64,000 bases of DNA from Paraspadella gotoi (lineage: Eukaryota > Chaetognatha), in contig CM119270.1 of assembly GCA_051294375.1 (NCBI GenBank), positions 3,281,436-3,345,435 of the forward strand, written 5' to 3'. Shown here piece by piece: positions 41,866-53,500 of this stretch. Made by a program: the position numbers and the translations under genes. The notes beneath the pieces were generated by a model. That model did no database searches. It was given only the letters and a program-made list of their open reading frames with translations, and was not told where the DNA came from. The first letter of the stretch is position 1. Every line of letters starts with the position of its first letter.

Positions 41866-44030
41866 AACAATAAAGTCACATTACTTACATCTTTTTACTA
41901 ATTTTAACGCCATAAATTACTCATTAATCATAATTGTATGGATAGAATTTAGTGAAATTCTTGTGTGTGGTACGTAAAGTGTATGATTGAGCAGGATAAT
42001 AAAGTTTTCAATGGAATTGAGGAGTGGAAATGAGGTTTTGCATGGAAAAAACTAAAGTCAATTGACTTTGAATTTGCAGTCGAAAAAAAATTAATAAGTA
42101 AAAAAATATTGTACTATTATTTAATTATTTCTAACTACAGTAAACGTTCAGTTTAATCTGTTGGGCAAGTTGGTTTTTTGGATAATTAGGAGTCACAAAT
42201 TAAACGAATATCTTGATTGATCATCTGATTAGCTAATTACCGCTTAAATTATCGTAACAGATCCGACATGTTTGCTTAACTTGTTTCTAATACATTACAA
42301 TTCACGAAAAAAATATTATTCCATGTTGACATTCTCAAATTTATCAAACAGAATGTGAACTCGCCCCCTTTTTACATTTTGTACAATGAGGTACAATTAA
42401 TATTACAGAAGGCTTCATATTATAAAACAGGGATCGTGGTTTTGTGTGCCAGAATCCTGAAATTGAAATTTTAAGTAGAACGATCCTATGTGAATACAAA
42501 TAAAACTATTGTATGATGAGATAATTCAATATTTGAACCCGAGCCGAGATATGGGTCCCCGGAGGGTCACGCCATAGAGGCAAAAAATGATCAAAATTTT
42601 AAAAACTTTTAAGATGTTTAATCTTACACAAAAACTATTTATTACCTCAAAAATATGTAGTTTTTCCTGGTTAATGAATATCATAGGCCTCAAGTCAAGA
42701 TATGTTAATAATTCGGGAAAAATTGGGAAGTAATAACGATAAAATATATATCAATCAATGCTTAAATAAGCGAAAATTTAACAATTTTTAGTTCTTTTAT
42801 AGTTTTTTATATGTTAATGGCAACCTGATAACTACTCAATAAATTCTTTTGCCCCCCCGGAGATCCAGTCCCAGGGCCCTGTATTCTCCTCCAGGTGTAA
42901 CTATATATAACTATATAATAATGAAGCTTCTGTCTGATCATAAAACAGCCACAGTACATCTAATTTAATAAAAATGAAAATTAATGACGAATAACGAAAA
43001 TAGAGGATCAATTTTGGTGGTAAACGAGCAAAATATGCATGAGATTAAATGAATAAGTTGGTGAGAAAGATGGAGTTCGTGACACATACATATAGTAAAA
43101 GTTAACGAAGAATTGATCTCGATCAAAAAAAAAATGATCAAAGAAAACTTTGATTTAAATTTACAACGTGAATAACCAAAAGAAAAGAATGGGATTTTAA
43201 GGGCTCTGAAGGCTCTTCAGATACAGTAAAACTTCATGATGCAGCTATGTATAATTTTAACTTACAAGTAAGTAATAGAACCATTTTTTACTTAAAATTG
43301 AAAATGTCAGTCTAGTTCGTATACTCTATAATCTTTTATAATTCATTCAAATCTAAGAAGATTATTTTGCAACAGAATTATTTCCTCCAAGACCTCGTTC
43401 ACATACGGTTTCAGACATTTTTTACTTCTTCCATACTTGCTCCAAGCATCAATCGTGCCTCCGTCTTTGTGAGCTATCTTCAGGCTTTTTGGTTTTCCAT
43501 ATCACAACGCAGCTTGGAGAGAATTTACCCCAAACTCGTTTGTTTACCTAAATTTAAAAACAATCATCGTCTTTAAACTCATATTTCAGTGGAAACGGTT
43601 GTTCGGAGCATTTTGTAGCAAAATTGGGCTTTTTGGGTGATTCCACAAGGAACATCTCAATAAATGCTTTTTCCCTGTGGATAATGCATCCGTCCCAAAT
43701 CGATCACGTAATTCGCAGATCTCCCCACTACTGCAAAGCATGACGGAGTCGCCATTGTTTCGAGGTGGTCAATTAAGGGAAAAAAAGCATTTAAAGCCAG
43801 TTGGTGAATACTCTGGTCGTTGCTTTAACATTGCTCATATTAATTAAACAAAAATAATTTTAAACCAATCCTCTATATCAAAACTAGTATTTAAATTAAT
43901 TATCAACTAGTATTAATAACCAAAATAAAAATCTTACCCTGAGCCTATAGAAGATTGTGCGCCTTGCTTCGTTGACTTTCTCTCTGATAAAAAAAAAATG
44001 TTAATTTAATGAAGATCGGGAGATATTAAT
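41866..44030. other. AT-rich DNA, no supported gene
   Basis: Small open frames (for example 43367-43576) lack splice signals or motifs. The minus strand around 43400-43760 has protein-like fragments in different frames, possibly a dead transposase, not identifiable. Confidence 0.45.
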
Positions 44031-44111
44031 AAGGTGAGCAGACACGACAACCCGCCGCTAAAAAAATCGTTTATCTGCAAAACCGTGATAGATTTTTTAA
44101 TTTATATAATT

Positions 44112-44166
44112 AAAAATCGTCATTTGCATACTTATATAATATATAAGTATGCAAATGACGATTTTT
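44112..44166. repeat. Perfect 55-bp palindrome
   Basis: Arms of 27 bp (AAAAATCGTCATTTGCATAC then TTATATA, and the exact inverse) around a single central A. Confidence 0.9.
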
Positions 44167-44239
44167 TTCGTATGGAATCAAAGTGCGGACTCACAATGAA
44201 CGAATACAAGGTCGGTTTTCATGGTTAACTCCCTTATAT

Positions 44240-44502
44240 TTGTTGATTTATTGATTTATTGATTTATTTATTGATTGATTGATTAATTTATTGATTGTTT
44301 GATTAATTTATTGATTGATTGATTGATTTAATTGATAGAAATGATTGATTGATTGAAAGATTTATTGATAGATTGATTGATTGATTGTTTCTTTAATTTA
44401 TATATTGATTTATTGATTGATTGATTGAATTGTTAGAAAGATATATTGATAGATTGATTGATTGATTGATTAATTGATTAATTGATTGATTGATTGATTG
44501 AT
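44240..44502 (+). repeat. (GATT)n microsatellite array
   Basis: Degenerate GATT/TTTATT repeats running into a 25-N gap. Confidence 0.9.
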
Positions 44503-44527
44503 NNNNNNNNNNNNNNNNNNNNNNNNN
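44503..44527. other. Assembly gap (25 N)
   Basis: Separates the GATT array from the second copy of the 37.5-40.8 kb block. Confidence 1.
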
Positions 44528-44554
44528 TCGAAGCTTAAGTTTAATATCTGTAAA

Positions 44555-45278
44555 CTTTCTGAAATGTCGACAACGTCGCTTCCGAATTTTTAAAAAAAGG
44601 ATTCACGTGATAGTCTAATCTTCACAACGCATTACATTTCCGTTTACGCGTGCTTTCCTTGGATAGACGCAAAGAGTTATTTCATCAAGACGGTGAGATA
44701 TCATAGGGAAGGGCAATAAATTTTTTTTTCTCTTTCATTCATAGTTTTTCTCTCAGCGATAAAATATCTCCTCACAGAAAGAAAAGAGTATTTTTAAAAA
44801 AACTCCGGTGGAGAGATGAGAGAGGAGAGAGAGAGAGAGGAGATGAGAGAGAGATGAGTAAGAGAGAGATGTGAGATGGAGAGACGCGATCTTCCAACTC
44901 GTTACCTCTTTTTTTATGCGTGTGAAAAGTGGAAGGTCGTGCGTAAGGATAAAACGAGTGGAAAACTGCCTGTTAATCTATCACTTGTTCAATTGAGAGA
45001 TTATATAACGATCGGGAGAAGCAGTACGTAGAAAGGACAGTTTGAAATAAACATCGGTTTTTAAACGCATATTAAACATTGTGGCGCATTAAAAAGTTTA
45101 AAATTGGAATTTCATCTTTACTCGAGCCTTTTTATCACAAGTCTCACTTCACAAGTCTGACTTTACTTTAATAACGTTAGCTAGCCATAAATCTTTTACA
45201 CTTTTTTCTGCCCTTCTTCGTCTTGTTCTTCTGTTAAGATGTCTGTCTCTCTCTGCTCACTCTCTCTCTCTCTCTCGT

Positions 45279-45322
<44 letters not shown>

Positions 45323-48062
45323 TTCTCTCTCTCTCCACCCTCCGACGGCCTGAGAGTTGGAATTGCTTTGTGTCCAACTCATTAAATCGTTTATGTTTAC
45401 CAGTCGACAAGCGGCAAACAATTGAGGGCGGGGGGAAATTCACGGCGACGCTTTTATGCGCGCTGCGATGAGTGGGATAGAGAGCGGTGATGGAGAGAGA
45501 GAGAGATGAAGAGAGTGTGTGAGTGAGAGAGACGGAGAGAGACTGATGAGAGATGAGAGAGATAGAGAGAGAGAGGACGAGATGATCGAGAGAGAGAGGA
45601 GAGAGGAGAGAGAGAGAGATAGGAAATGACGGGCGGATAAAAATCCGCCCTCTCAACATGAGTGCGGCAGAAACGAGGAAAAAAAAAATGGGAGGTCAAT
45701 AATAAAATTAAAAAAAGTAGATAAAGTTAAATTAAATTTTAAAAAAAAAAAGGAATTTTAAATATAAGATATTGCGAATTTTTTTTGCAAAAAAAAAAAA
45801 AATTATTTCCGCGAAAGTGACATCCGCTGTTGATTTTCCTGCTTTTTTTTTTTTCAATTTATCTTGATAATTATTTTGTTTTGTTCCTGTATTGTTTCAT
45901 TAAGTTTGCGAACAAATGGAGGTTTATTTTATTTCTAACAGATTTAAAAAATTTACACACACTGTGATTATGCTTTCAATAAAATTGTGAACTCCTTCAC
46001 AAAATTTATTTTTTCGCATGTCGAATAAAAAAAATAAAGCGCCAAACCAAAAACACGCAAAAGCAAACCCGGAGAACGGACAATTGATTCGTTCCATGTT
46101 ATGGAATTCTATAAACAGTCTGCATGGTTGATGAAATAGGTAAAAAAGTCTAATTGAAGTAATTAATAAGTTTAGTAAAATAACATGCTAAGGTTATTTG
46201 AAGAAAAGAGTTTTAAGAGTCGTTGAGCTTTTTATGTTTTTGTCGTTGTTGTTGGTTTGTTGTCACTCAAAAGAGAAATGACAAAATAGAAATTTCCACA
46301 TCGAATTTACGATGTTTTTGCGTTTTCAAATGGACGTTTGTGATTATTTCGCCGGAATTCGAAGGCGTTTCTATTTTGTTATTTTGTTATTTTGTTTTGT
46401 TGTTCATTTTGTTATTTTGTTTATTTTGTTATTTCTGGTTATTTTGTTATTTTGTTATTTTGTTATGTTATTTGTTATTTGTTTATAAGAATAATCATAA
46501 TTTAATTTCGGGTTGAAGGATACCAGCTTCTATTAGGAGAAATGGTTAGATGACTAAGGTTCGACGATAATTGCAGATATTTAAAAAGAAGTAACGACTG
46601 ACAGATAAATGTTAGGATTGAAATGTTATGAAATTGAAAAATTATATTACGTAAAGACGACCAGTAAGTTAACTTACTACTTGTCTTTGTTAATTGCAAA
46701 TCAACAGCGTACGACTGGAAGTTCATATTTTCAACGGTTTGCGTCGAATTTGATATTTGATATAACACGTTTCTGACCGAGCAGTGACTGATTTTAATGC
46801 TCGGTCTGAAACCAGGAAGGACAGGCGCCTGGGTTTACAGAGAAGCTTTATAGTTGGCCCTTTCGACTGATTTAAGAGAGAGAGCACGAATATTCCGGAA
46901 TCCATTGAATACAATTAGTACAAATTAAACGTCAAAGCGGATTTCTAGGTATGTTTACTGTAGAATTGGTAGTCGGAAATTATTATAGAGTTCAATTTGG
47001 TTTCCAATATTCATTTTTTATAGGCTTATAGCATTCGTGAAAATGGCCGACTACATTAAACACCTTTTAAATATTTAAATATTCACAGTTGGTTTTGCCC
47101 ACCAGAAAGGTTTTGACGGTTTTTAAAACGTTAAACGAAAATCGGGACGGGAGCCTGCATCAAAAGCAAATTTTTTTAACCACTTTCCCGTATAGAGGTG
47201 CAGTTTAAGGGATCCAAGCGTTATTCTGAATCAGCATTTTTACCCTCCCAAGGTGACTCGCGCGTTCCCTTAAGAACTGTTTAAGAACTGCTTTTTAAGA
47301 ATCTTGTACTTCTGGAATTGAATTTGTCTTCGGAATTTGGTCATGATTTTCTCTCAGTTTCGATATTTTTATAGCGGATGGTGAACGTTAACTCAAAAAC
47401 TAAACAAATAGGAACAAAAACTCAAATCGATTATAAGCATAAACAAAACAAAACAAAACAATGATGCGTCGTTGTTTGTGGTCGGCGACGTTTTTTCTGA
47501 CTCTGTAGTCGTCCGGCCGTTGAACCGGAAAGTCAAAAGATAGACGGATGGATGGATCATGTAATGGTCGTCGTCATCGTCTTCGTTGTCTATCCCTAAT
47601 CGGTAACGTTCAGTCACTTATTCGCCGAGACTTATCATTCGTCTTCGTCATCCCTATCGCAGGAAACTGTCATTCGTCTTCGTATCCCTATGCGCATCTC
47701 TTCTTTGCCGATTCTTCCTGGTTTTCTTCCAACCGCTCCCGAAAAATCTCTTCTTATTACTTGGACGAGCGCCTTTGTTTTTCGCGAATCAACTTTTCCC
47801 CAGGGGGAACTTGAGTTGGACGTACGATGTATCCGCCCACAGTTATCAGGTGGGAGTTTAGAATTAGGGGGTGGGGATAATAAAATTATATATATATTAA
47901 TATATATGCTAATACACACCTTTTTATTTTACAAGACAGACCACAACTTTCAGTAATGCATTTATATCATTTCTATCTCATTTATATATTTGCGTAAAAG
48001 TACAACCAATATAGAGATAAATGATCAATTTTATTAAATAATCTATCTTTGGTGGGTTTCCA
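44555..48062. repeat. Duplicated block, copy 2 (insertion-rich)
   Basis: Colinear with 37480-40822 but with frequent extra single bases, for example GGATTCACGTGATAGTCTAA against GGATCACGTGAATCTAA. It starts just after an N gap. More likely an unpolished alternative-haplotype or gap-fill sequence than an old duplication. Confidence 0.85.
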
Positions 48063-48830
48063 AAAAATACATCGCAAGGACCATGGCCAGCTTTCAATCA
48101 AGAACTGCTCAGTAGCGGGTAGCCGACAAATTCAAATTTTAATGCGGGAACAGCATTTAAACTAATCATTATTGGTTATTAATTATTGTATTAAAATTAT
48201 TTTTTTGGCAAAATGTGGAGATGCCGAACTCAGGAGAATTCGCTATATTATATGTATTATATTTGCTATATTTAAAGTCGAAAAATTTTTTTTTATATTT
48301 TAAGTTTTTTTAATTGATTCTGATAGAGCTTAAAAAAGTTAAGCCAAAAATATAATTTACAACTTTTTAAAAATTTTTGAATGTTTTATTATCTTAAAAT
48401 TAGTAAAACTGCTAAAATCATCGGTGATGATTGATGCATGATGATGATTTTTTCAGGTTTTTTCCAGTTGCTTGACCCCACTTATCATCAAAATATTGAA
48501 ACTTAAAAGAATTCGTATACTTTGTGCTCAGACAACTTTTTATAAGCGTCACCTCTGAATGCTGTTTTAAAAATACAAATATTTAAAAATAAATTTTTAC
48601 ATTTCCTATCTATAAATATAAATATTAACAAAATTAATTACTAATGCTGTCTAGCATTTTAGAAAATTTTTCGGTCCACTTGAAAGTTTTCTTCAGAAAT
48701 GTGCTCAATATGAAGTTTCAGTTCTGGATAAGTTCCCAAATCAAACTTTCGGCTGCCCACCCATTGACATCAAAGTTTGGCCCTCTACTTGTCAGGGGCT
48801 GCTGCTACAGTAAAAGTTTCACAACTTTTG
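48063..48830. other. AT-rich DNA with a dispersed repeat
   Basis: 48318-48475 resembles 60718-60850 (TGATAGAGCTTAAAA, AACTTTTT.AAATTTT, GATGATGATTTTTTCAGGTT). No gene supported. Confidence 0.4.
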
Positions 48831-48839
48831 GTTGTAGTA

Positions 48840-49139
48840 TTATTTTTGATACGTTATATTTCCTAGTATCAATATCGAGATCGTTTTTTCGCCCGCCAAG
48901 GATCGTTCTTCCTCCGTCTCATTTTTTTTCTCGCTCCTCCAACTCTTCCTCCTCTTCTCCCCCTCTCTCCCTTCCCCCCTCGGCCACTCTCTCGCACCCC
49001 CTTCCTCCTCCGCCCCTCGCCCTCCTCCTCCTCCCGTCCTCCTCGCCTCCTGAATCAGATCGATCCGGTACATGTTGGTTCGTTTCCTCTCAAGCTCTTC
49101 GGCCGGCCCGTCGCTGCGCTGGCGGCGGCGAGCGGAGTT
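48840..49139 (-). CDS. Candidate exon, unknown protein
   Basis: Acceptor GCATTTCTCCCAG, then NSARRRQRSDGPAEELERKR, TNMYRIDLIQEARRTGG and a Gly/Glu-rich low-complexity region to a TAA at 48840. A donor (GTGCGAG) at 48991-48997 could end the exon earlier. Only the first 27 codons look like ordinary protein. No neighbour exon is seen. Confidence 0.3.
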   Translation of the reverse strand, partial: NSARRRQRSDGPAEELERKRTNMYRIDLIQEARRTGGGGGRGAEEEGGAREWPRGEGREGEKRRKSWRSEKKNETEEERSLAGEKTISILILGNITYQK

Positions 49140-49359
49140 CTGGGAGAAATGCGCCGCCGCCGCAGAAATACGAAAATGCGTGGCGAGGACGGGAAGGAGG
49201 TGAACTGCGAGGGGAGGAGGAGGGGAAAAAAGAGTGAGGGGGAGGGAAAGGAGGAGGAGCGAGAGGGAGGAAGGGAGGAGATGTCCGGCGAATTGTGGAC
49301 GTGACAATGTTTTGTCAACGGAAGAAACCCTAAAGCTGGGAAGACGTCCGAAATCTTGG

Positions 49360-49660
49360 CCTGGTGTGAGAGAGAGATGAGAGAGAGAATGCGAGAGAGA
49401 TGGAGTAGAGAGAGGAGCTGAGAGAGAGAGAGAGAGAGAAGACCTAGCAGCACAGAAGATGAGGTGAGAGAGAGGAGATGAGAGAGAGAGTATGGAGAGA
49501 GAGAGAGAGATGAGCGACAGTGAGAGAGAAGAGAAGATAGAGAGTGGGAGCGAGAGAGAGAAAAGAACTGAGAGAGCAAGAGAGAGAGAGAGAGACGAGA
49601 GACGAGAGACGGAGAGAGAGTAGAGAGAGAGACCTCGCCAGACAATGAGAGTAAATATAT
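49360..49660. repeat. GA-rich microsatellite tract
   Basis: GAGAGA with scattered extra bases. Open frames across it on the minus strand are composition artefacts. Confidence 0.85.
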
Positions 49661-50024
49661 GAGACGGACACCCACACAATCTTAATCAGTATACATTATA
49701 TATATTCAATTTATATTTTCAACTCTAGATCTGGAATTCGTTGCCCGAACTACTACCACGATTCCACTCAATTGTCGTGACATCGTCGGACCACCCGTCA
49801 TCCGGGCGAGCCTGCAAAGTAAAACCCCCCCTCATGGCTGGGTTTTTTTTAGTCAGAACCACTGTATCGACTGATCGTAAAGTCTCCAAACTGTAAATCC
49901 CCGCAACTCGCCTCATCTTCCATTCGCCTACCTGAAATCCATTGCTTTGGCCAGTATCTGCGACTCTGATGTCATGCTGGTGATACCCGCAAATCTCCAG
50001 ATGGACCGAGATGAGACATGGAAC

Positions 50025-50150
50025 GCAGCCAAAGTGATCTGATCACAATGAACGAATAAAGTTCGGTTTTAGTTTAACACCCTTATATCAAGTTTTGGAT
50101 TTAGATAAGATTGATGATTTAGTGATGATATTTATTGATTGATGATTGAT
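50025..50150. repeat. Noisy copy of 44170-44300
   Basis: Shares CACAATGAACGAATA, AAGGTCGGTTTT-like and CCCTTATAT words, then GATTTATTGATT-type repeats, in the same order. Confidence 0.6.
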
Positions 50151-50386
50151 TTAGGAACAGTTTACAATTCGTCTGCATCGTCTTCGTGTATCTGCTGAGC
50201 TCGGGTCGTTCTGCTCGTATCGCGATTCTGTCTGACGTGCGGCCTTCACTCGTCACTACATCAGAGAAGTCTTTTGGTAAAAAGAATTATTATATTGAAT
50301 TATTCAATTGTACATGTATAAATCGAAAGGAGGAAAATTGAAAAATATAGTGGAAGTTCCGAGATTCAGTTATTTCCTAATTAAAG

Positions 50387-50420
50387 ATAAAATGGGACGT
50401 TCTGTGAAAATAAGGCCTAA
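50387..50420 (+). repeat. MITE-family end next to a GPCR exon
   Basis: GGGACGTTCTGTGAAAATAA then GGCCTAA, the conserved end motif also seen at 4.2, 7.5 and 13.4 kb. It ends about 20 bp before the acceptor at 50439. Confidence 0.5.
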
Positions 50421-50439
50421 CTTTTCTCCTTCTCGTCAG

Positions 50440-50519
50440 GGATTTCGCGGCCACGATCTCACCAGCGTGCAAACTCTGCGCGGTGTCGCTCCTCGGTTTC
50501 CTTGCAACTGACAGTGCAG
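50440..50519 (+). CDS. GPCR gene, candidate TM3 exon
   Basis: Acceptor TTCTCCTTCTCGTCAG, donor G|GTTGAG. Phase 2 in, 1 out. Reads DFAATISPACKLCAVSLLGF, then LATDSA. The CK pair followed by a hydrophobic helix fits the start of class B TM3, whose Cys bonds to the ECL2 Cys. Conservation is weaker than in later exons. Confidence 0.5.
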
Positions 50520-53500
50520 GTTGAGTCTGGAAAAAATCGCTTTTTTGGCCAAAAATCCGTATCCCCCGGAGGTCCCCCCCGCCCCGCCCAATCCCCCCAA
50601 AACAAAGAATTAATAAAAAGGGTTTTTGGGAATTTGAATTGAATTGTTTATTACATTAATTTGATTGACTTCTATATTTTATTGAATGATTTGATCAATT
50701 AAATTGCTAGGATCGAATACTTAAATTATTGATAGAGCTTATGGACTGATTAATTATTCCATTGATTAAATAGATGATTGAATTTATTGTTCGATTAGAT
50801 TAATCGGATTGTCTTAAATGANNNNNNNNNNNNNNNNNNNNNNNNNNNNNNNNNNNNNNNNNNNNNNNNNNNNNNNNNNNNNNNNNNNNNNNNNNNNNNN
50901 NNNNNNNNNNNNNNNNNNNNNNNNNNNNNNNNNNNNNNNNNNNNNNNNNNNNNNNNNNNNNNNNNNNNNNNNNNNNNNNNNNNNNNNNNNNNNNNNNNNN
51001 NNNNNNNNNNNNNNNNNNNNNNNNNNNNNNNNNNNNNNNNNNNNNNNNNNNNNNNNNNNNNNNNNNNNNNNNNNNNNNNNNNNNNNNNNNNNNNNNNNNN
51101 NNNNNNNNNNNNNNNNNNNNNNNNNNNNNNNNNNNNNNNNNNNNNNNNNNNNNNNNNNNNNNNNNNNNNNNNNNNNNNNNNNNNNNNNNNNNNNNNNNNN
51201 NNNNNNNNNNNNNNNNNNNNNNNNNNNNNNNNNNNNNNNNNNNNNNNNNNNNNNNNNNNNNNNNNNNNNNNNNNNNNNNNNNNNNNNNNNNNNNNNNNNN
51301 NNNNNNNNNNNNNNNNNNNNNNNACTGCTGGGCGGCGTGGGAGACGCCGGCCGATTGGATCATGGCGACGCCGGAAATATTGGCGCTCATTCTCAACGCC
51401 GCTTTTTTGTCGCACATTCTTTGCGTGCTCGTGCCCAAGGTAGGAGTTGGGTCGGTTGATCGGTCGGTCGATTTGTCTGTCGGTTTCTCAGTTTATCTGT
51501 CTGTTTATCTATCGGTTTAACGGTCGGGCTGTCCGTCTGTTTTTCGTTCGGTTTATCAGTCGATCCGTTTGAATTTTGTTCTTTGATTTTCTTATAAATT
51601 TTCTCCCGCTTCTTTCCCTTCTTCACTACCTTTATTTAGCTGCGCCACTTAGACGACCACACCAACCCCGCCTCCACCTCCACCGCCACCGGCGACGCCA
51701 CTCTCCAAACTCTGTGGCGTCGCGCCAAAAAGATGCTCGTGCTGACGCCAATGTTCGGACTGCATCTTCTCTTCTTGCTCTTCACTCCTAAGAGCGATTG
51801 GGGGAAAGGAGGAGGAGGAGAAGGAGGAGGAGGAGGAGGAGGCGTTGATCTCAATGTCGTCTTTGATTTCGTGAGTCGAATCTGCGAGGGAACACAAGGT
51901 GAGGTTCGTTGGGTAAGGAAAGGTAAGTGTGAGGAAAGGAAACTGGAGGAAAGGAGAAGGAAGGAAATGAAAGTGAGAAGGGAGCACAAAACGACAATGC
52001 AACAAAGCAGACAAGACAAGCACAAAGACAAGACAAGACAAAGAGCAAGAACAAAAGGAACAAGACAAGACAAGACAAAACAAGACAAGACAAGACAAGA
52101 CAAGACAAGACGCAAGAAAACAGACCAAGACAGACGAGACGAGACGAGACGAGACGAGACGAGACGAGACGAGACGAGACGAGACGAGACGAGACGAGGA
52201 CGAGACGAGACGAGACGAGACGAGACCGAGACGAGACGAGACGAGACGAGACGAGACGAGACGAGACGAGACGAGACGAGACGAGACGAGACGAGACGAG
52301 GACGAGACGAGGACCGAGACGAGGGACGAAACGTCGACATACCGAAATACGAAACTGAAACCGAAATCCGAGACACCGAGACGAGAGACGAGACGAGAAC
52401 AAACCAGAAAAAACATTCAAAAAGAATCATTTAATAAAAACAGGAGCTTTACATGAACTCAAATGTCGGCATCTCGGCCTACCGATAATTAATTTAATTT
52501 AATTGATTTAATTAATTAATAGCATTAATTCAACTTAATCTAATGATTAATTCAATTTAATTAAATTACATAGTTATTAATTATTAATTTATATTCGAGC
52601 TTGTCATCATCGATATGTCCCTTAAAATTGAGTCAGGGACAGTTATAGAATGTTTTGTTTAGCATTTTAAAACAACACAAATATCCTCTTATTTATCGAA
52701 GCCCAGCGGGCAAAGCCCGTTCCTGCGTCCCTTCGATTTTTTTTCTCGTTTTAGCTCTTTCGTTTCTCGTCTTTTTGCAATCATGGCTCTGACATGTTGA
52801 TATCATAGGGAGTTGAATTTTCATATATGGCTTCTATCATCAAGATCTTTTAAAATTCTCATTTTCATATCAATATTGGTTAATTTGTTTATGTTTTATT
52901 TACAAAACAAAAACGTCTTTTAACTTATATGTCCGCTCTCTCTCTCCTTCTACTTCTCTTTCTTCTCCGTCACCTGACTTCTTCTTAAAAACGAGTATTC
53001 GGTCTTCTCTGCTTGCACGTCTGTCTCGAGCTTCTGTTCCTCTCTCTCGCTCTCTCCCTCTTCTGCTCTCTCTCTCTTTTTTTTTTTTTTACAAAAATTC
53101 TTTTATAGATATAAAATGTGGGTTCACTAATGTAAAAAACGATGTCAACCGGCGAACAGGCGCCGAACCCCAGGGGATCCTTTGGGTAGAGAATAGCCAA
53201 TACGCTTACGTGCGGCGCCATATAGTAGCTGCCTGATTCTTAAAACGCGTAAAGGGGCCTGTGGACGAATACTCTCTCTCTTCTCTCTACTTTTAATATA
53301 AATATAATCGATGCTAATTCTCTTTTCTCTGACAGCGGCTGTCCTCTCTCTCTCTCTCTCTCTTTTTCTCTCTCTCTTCTCTGTCTCCTCTGTGTGTGTA
53401 CCTTTCCCTATCTTCGAATCCGATTTTGCGTTCGATCTTGTTTTTTGAAAAATTCTGATTTATTTTTCTTTCTTTAAAAACTTTTTATTATTGCCATTTA

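Noticed and set aside
43367-43760. Possible THAP or Tc1-type transposase relic on the minus strand
   Set aside because: Fragments such as SCFAVVG, HYPQGKS and RVWGKFSPS fall in different frames and do not match a domain convincingly.
48840-49679. 279-residue minus-strand open frame
   Set aside because: Most of it is GA/CT microsatellite. Only the short stretch 49059-49139 looks protein-like, and it is listed as a weak candidate.
49728-49850. Possible GPCR ectodomain exon (IWNSLPELLPRFHSIVV)
   Set aside because: A weak acceptor exists, but there is no clear donor and no match to the hormone-receptor Cys/Trp pattern.
51636-52434. Long overlapping open frames on both strands (SRLVSSRLVS and RDETRRDETR peptides)
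   Set aside because: They are products of the GACGA pentamer array. Only 51640-51898 on the + strand is coding (GPCR).
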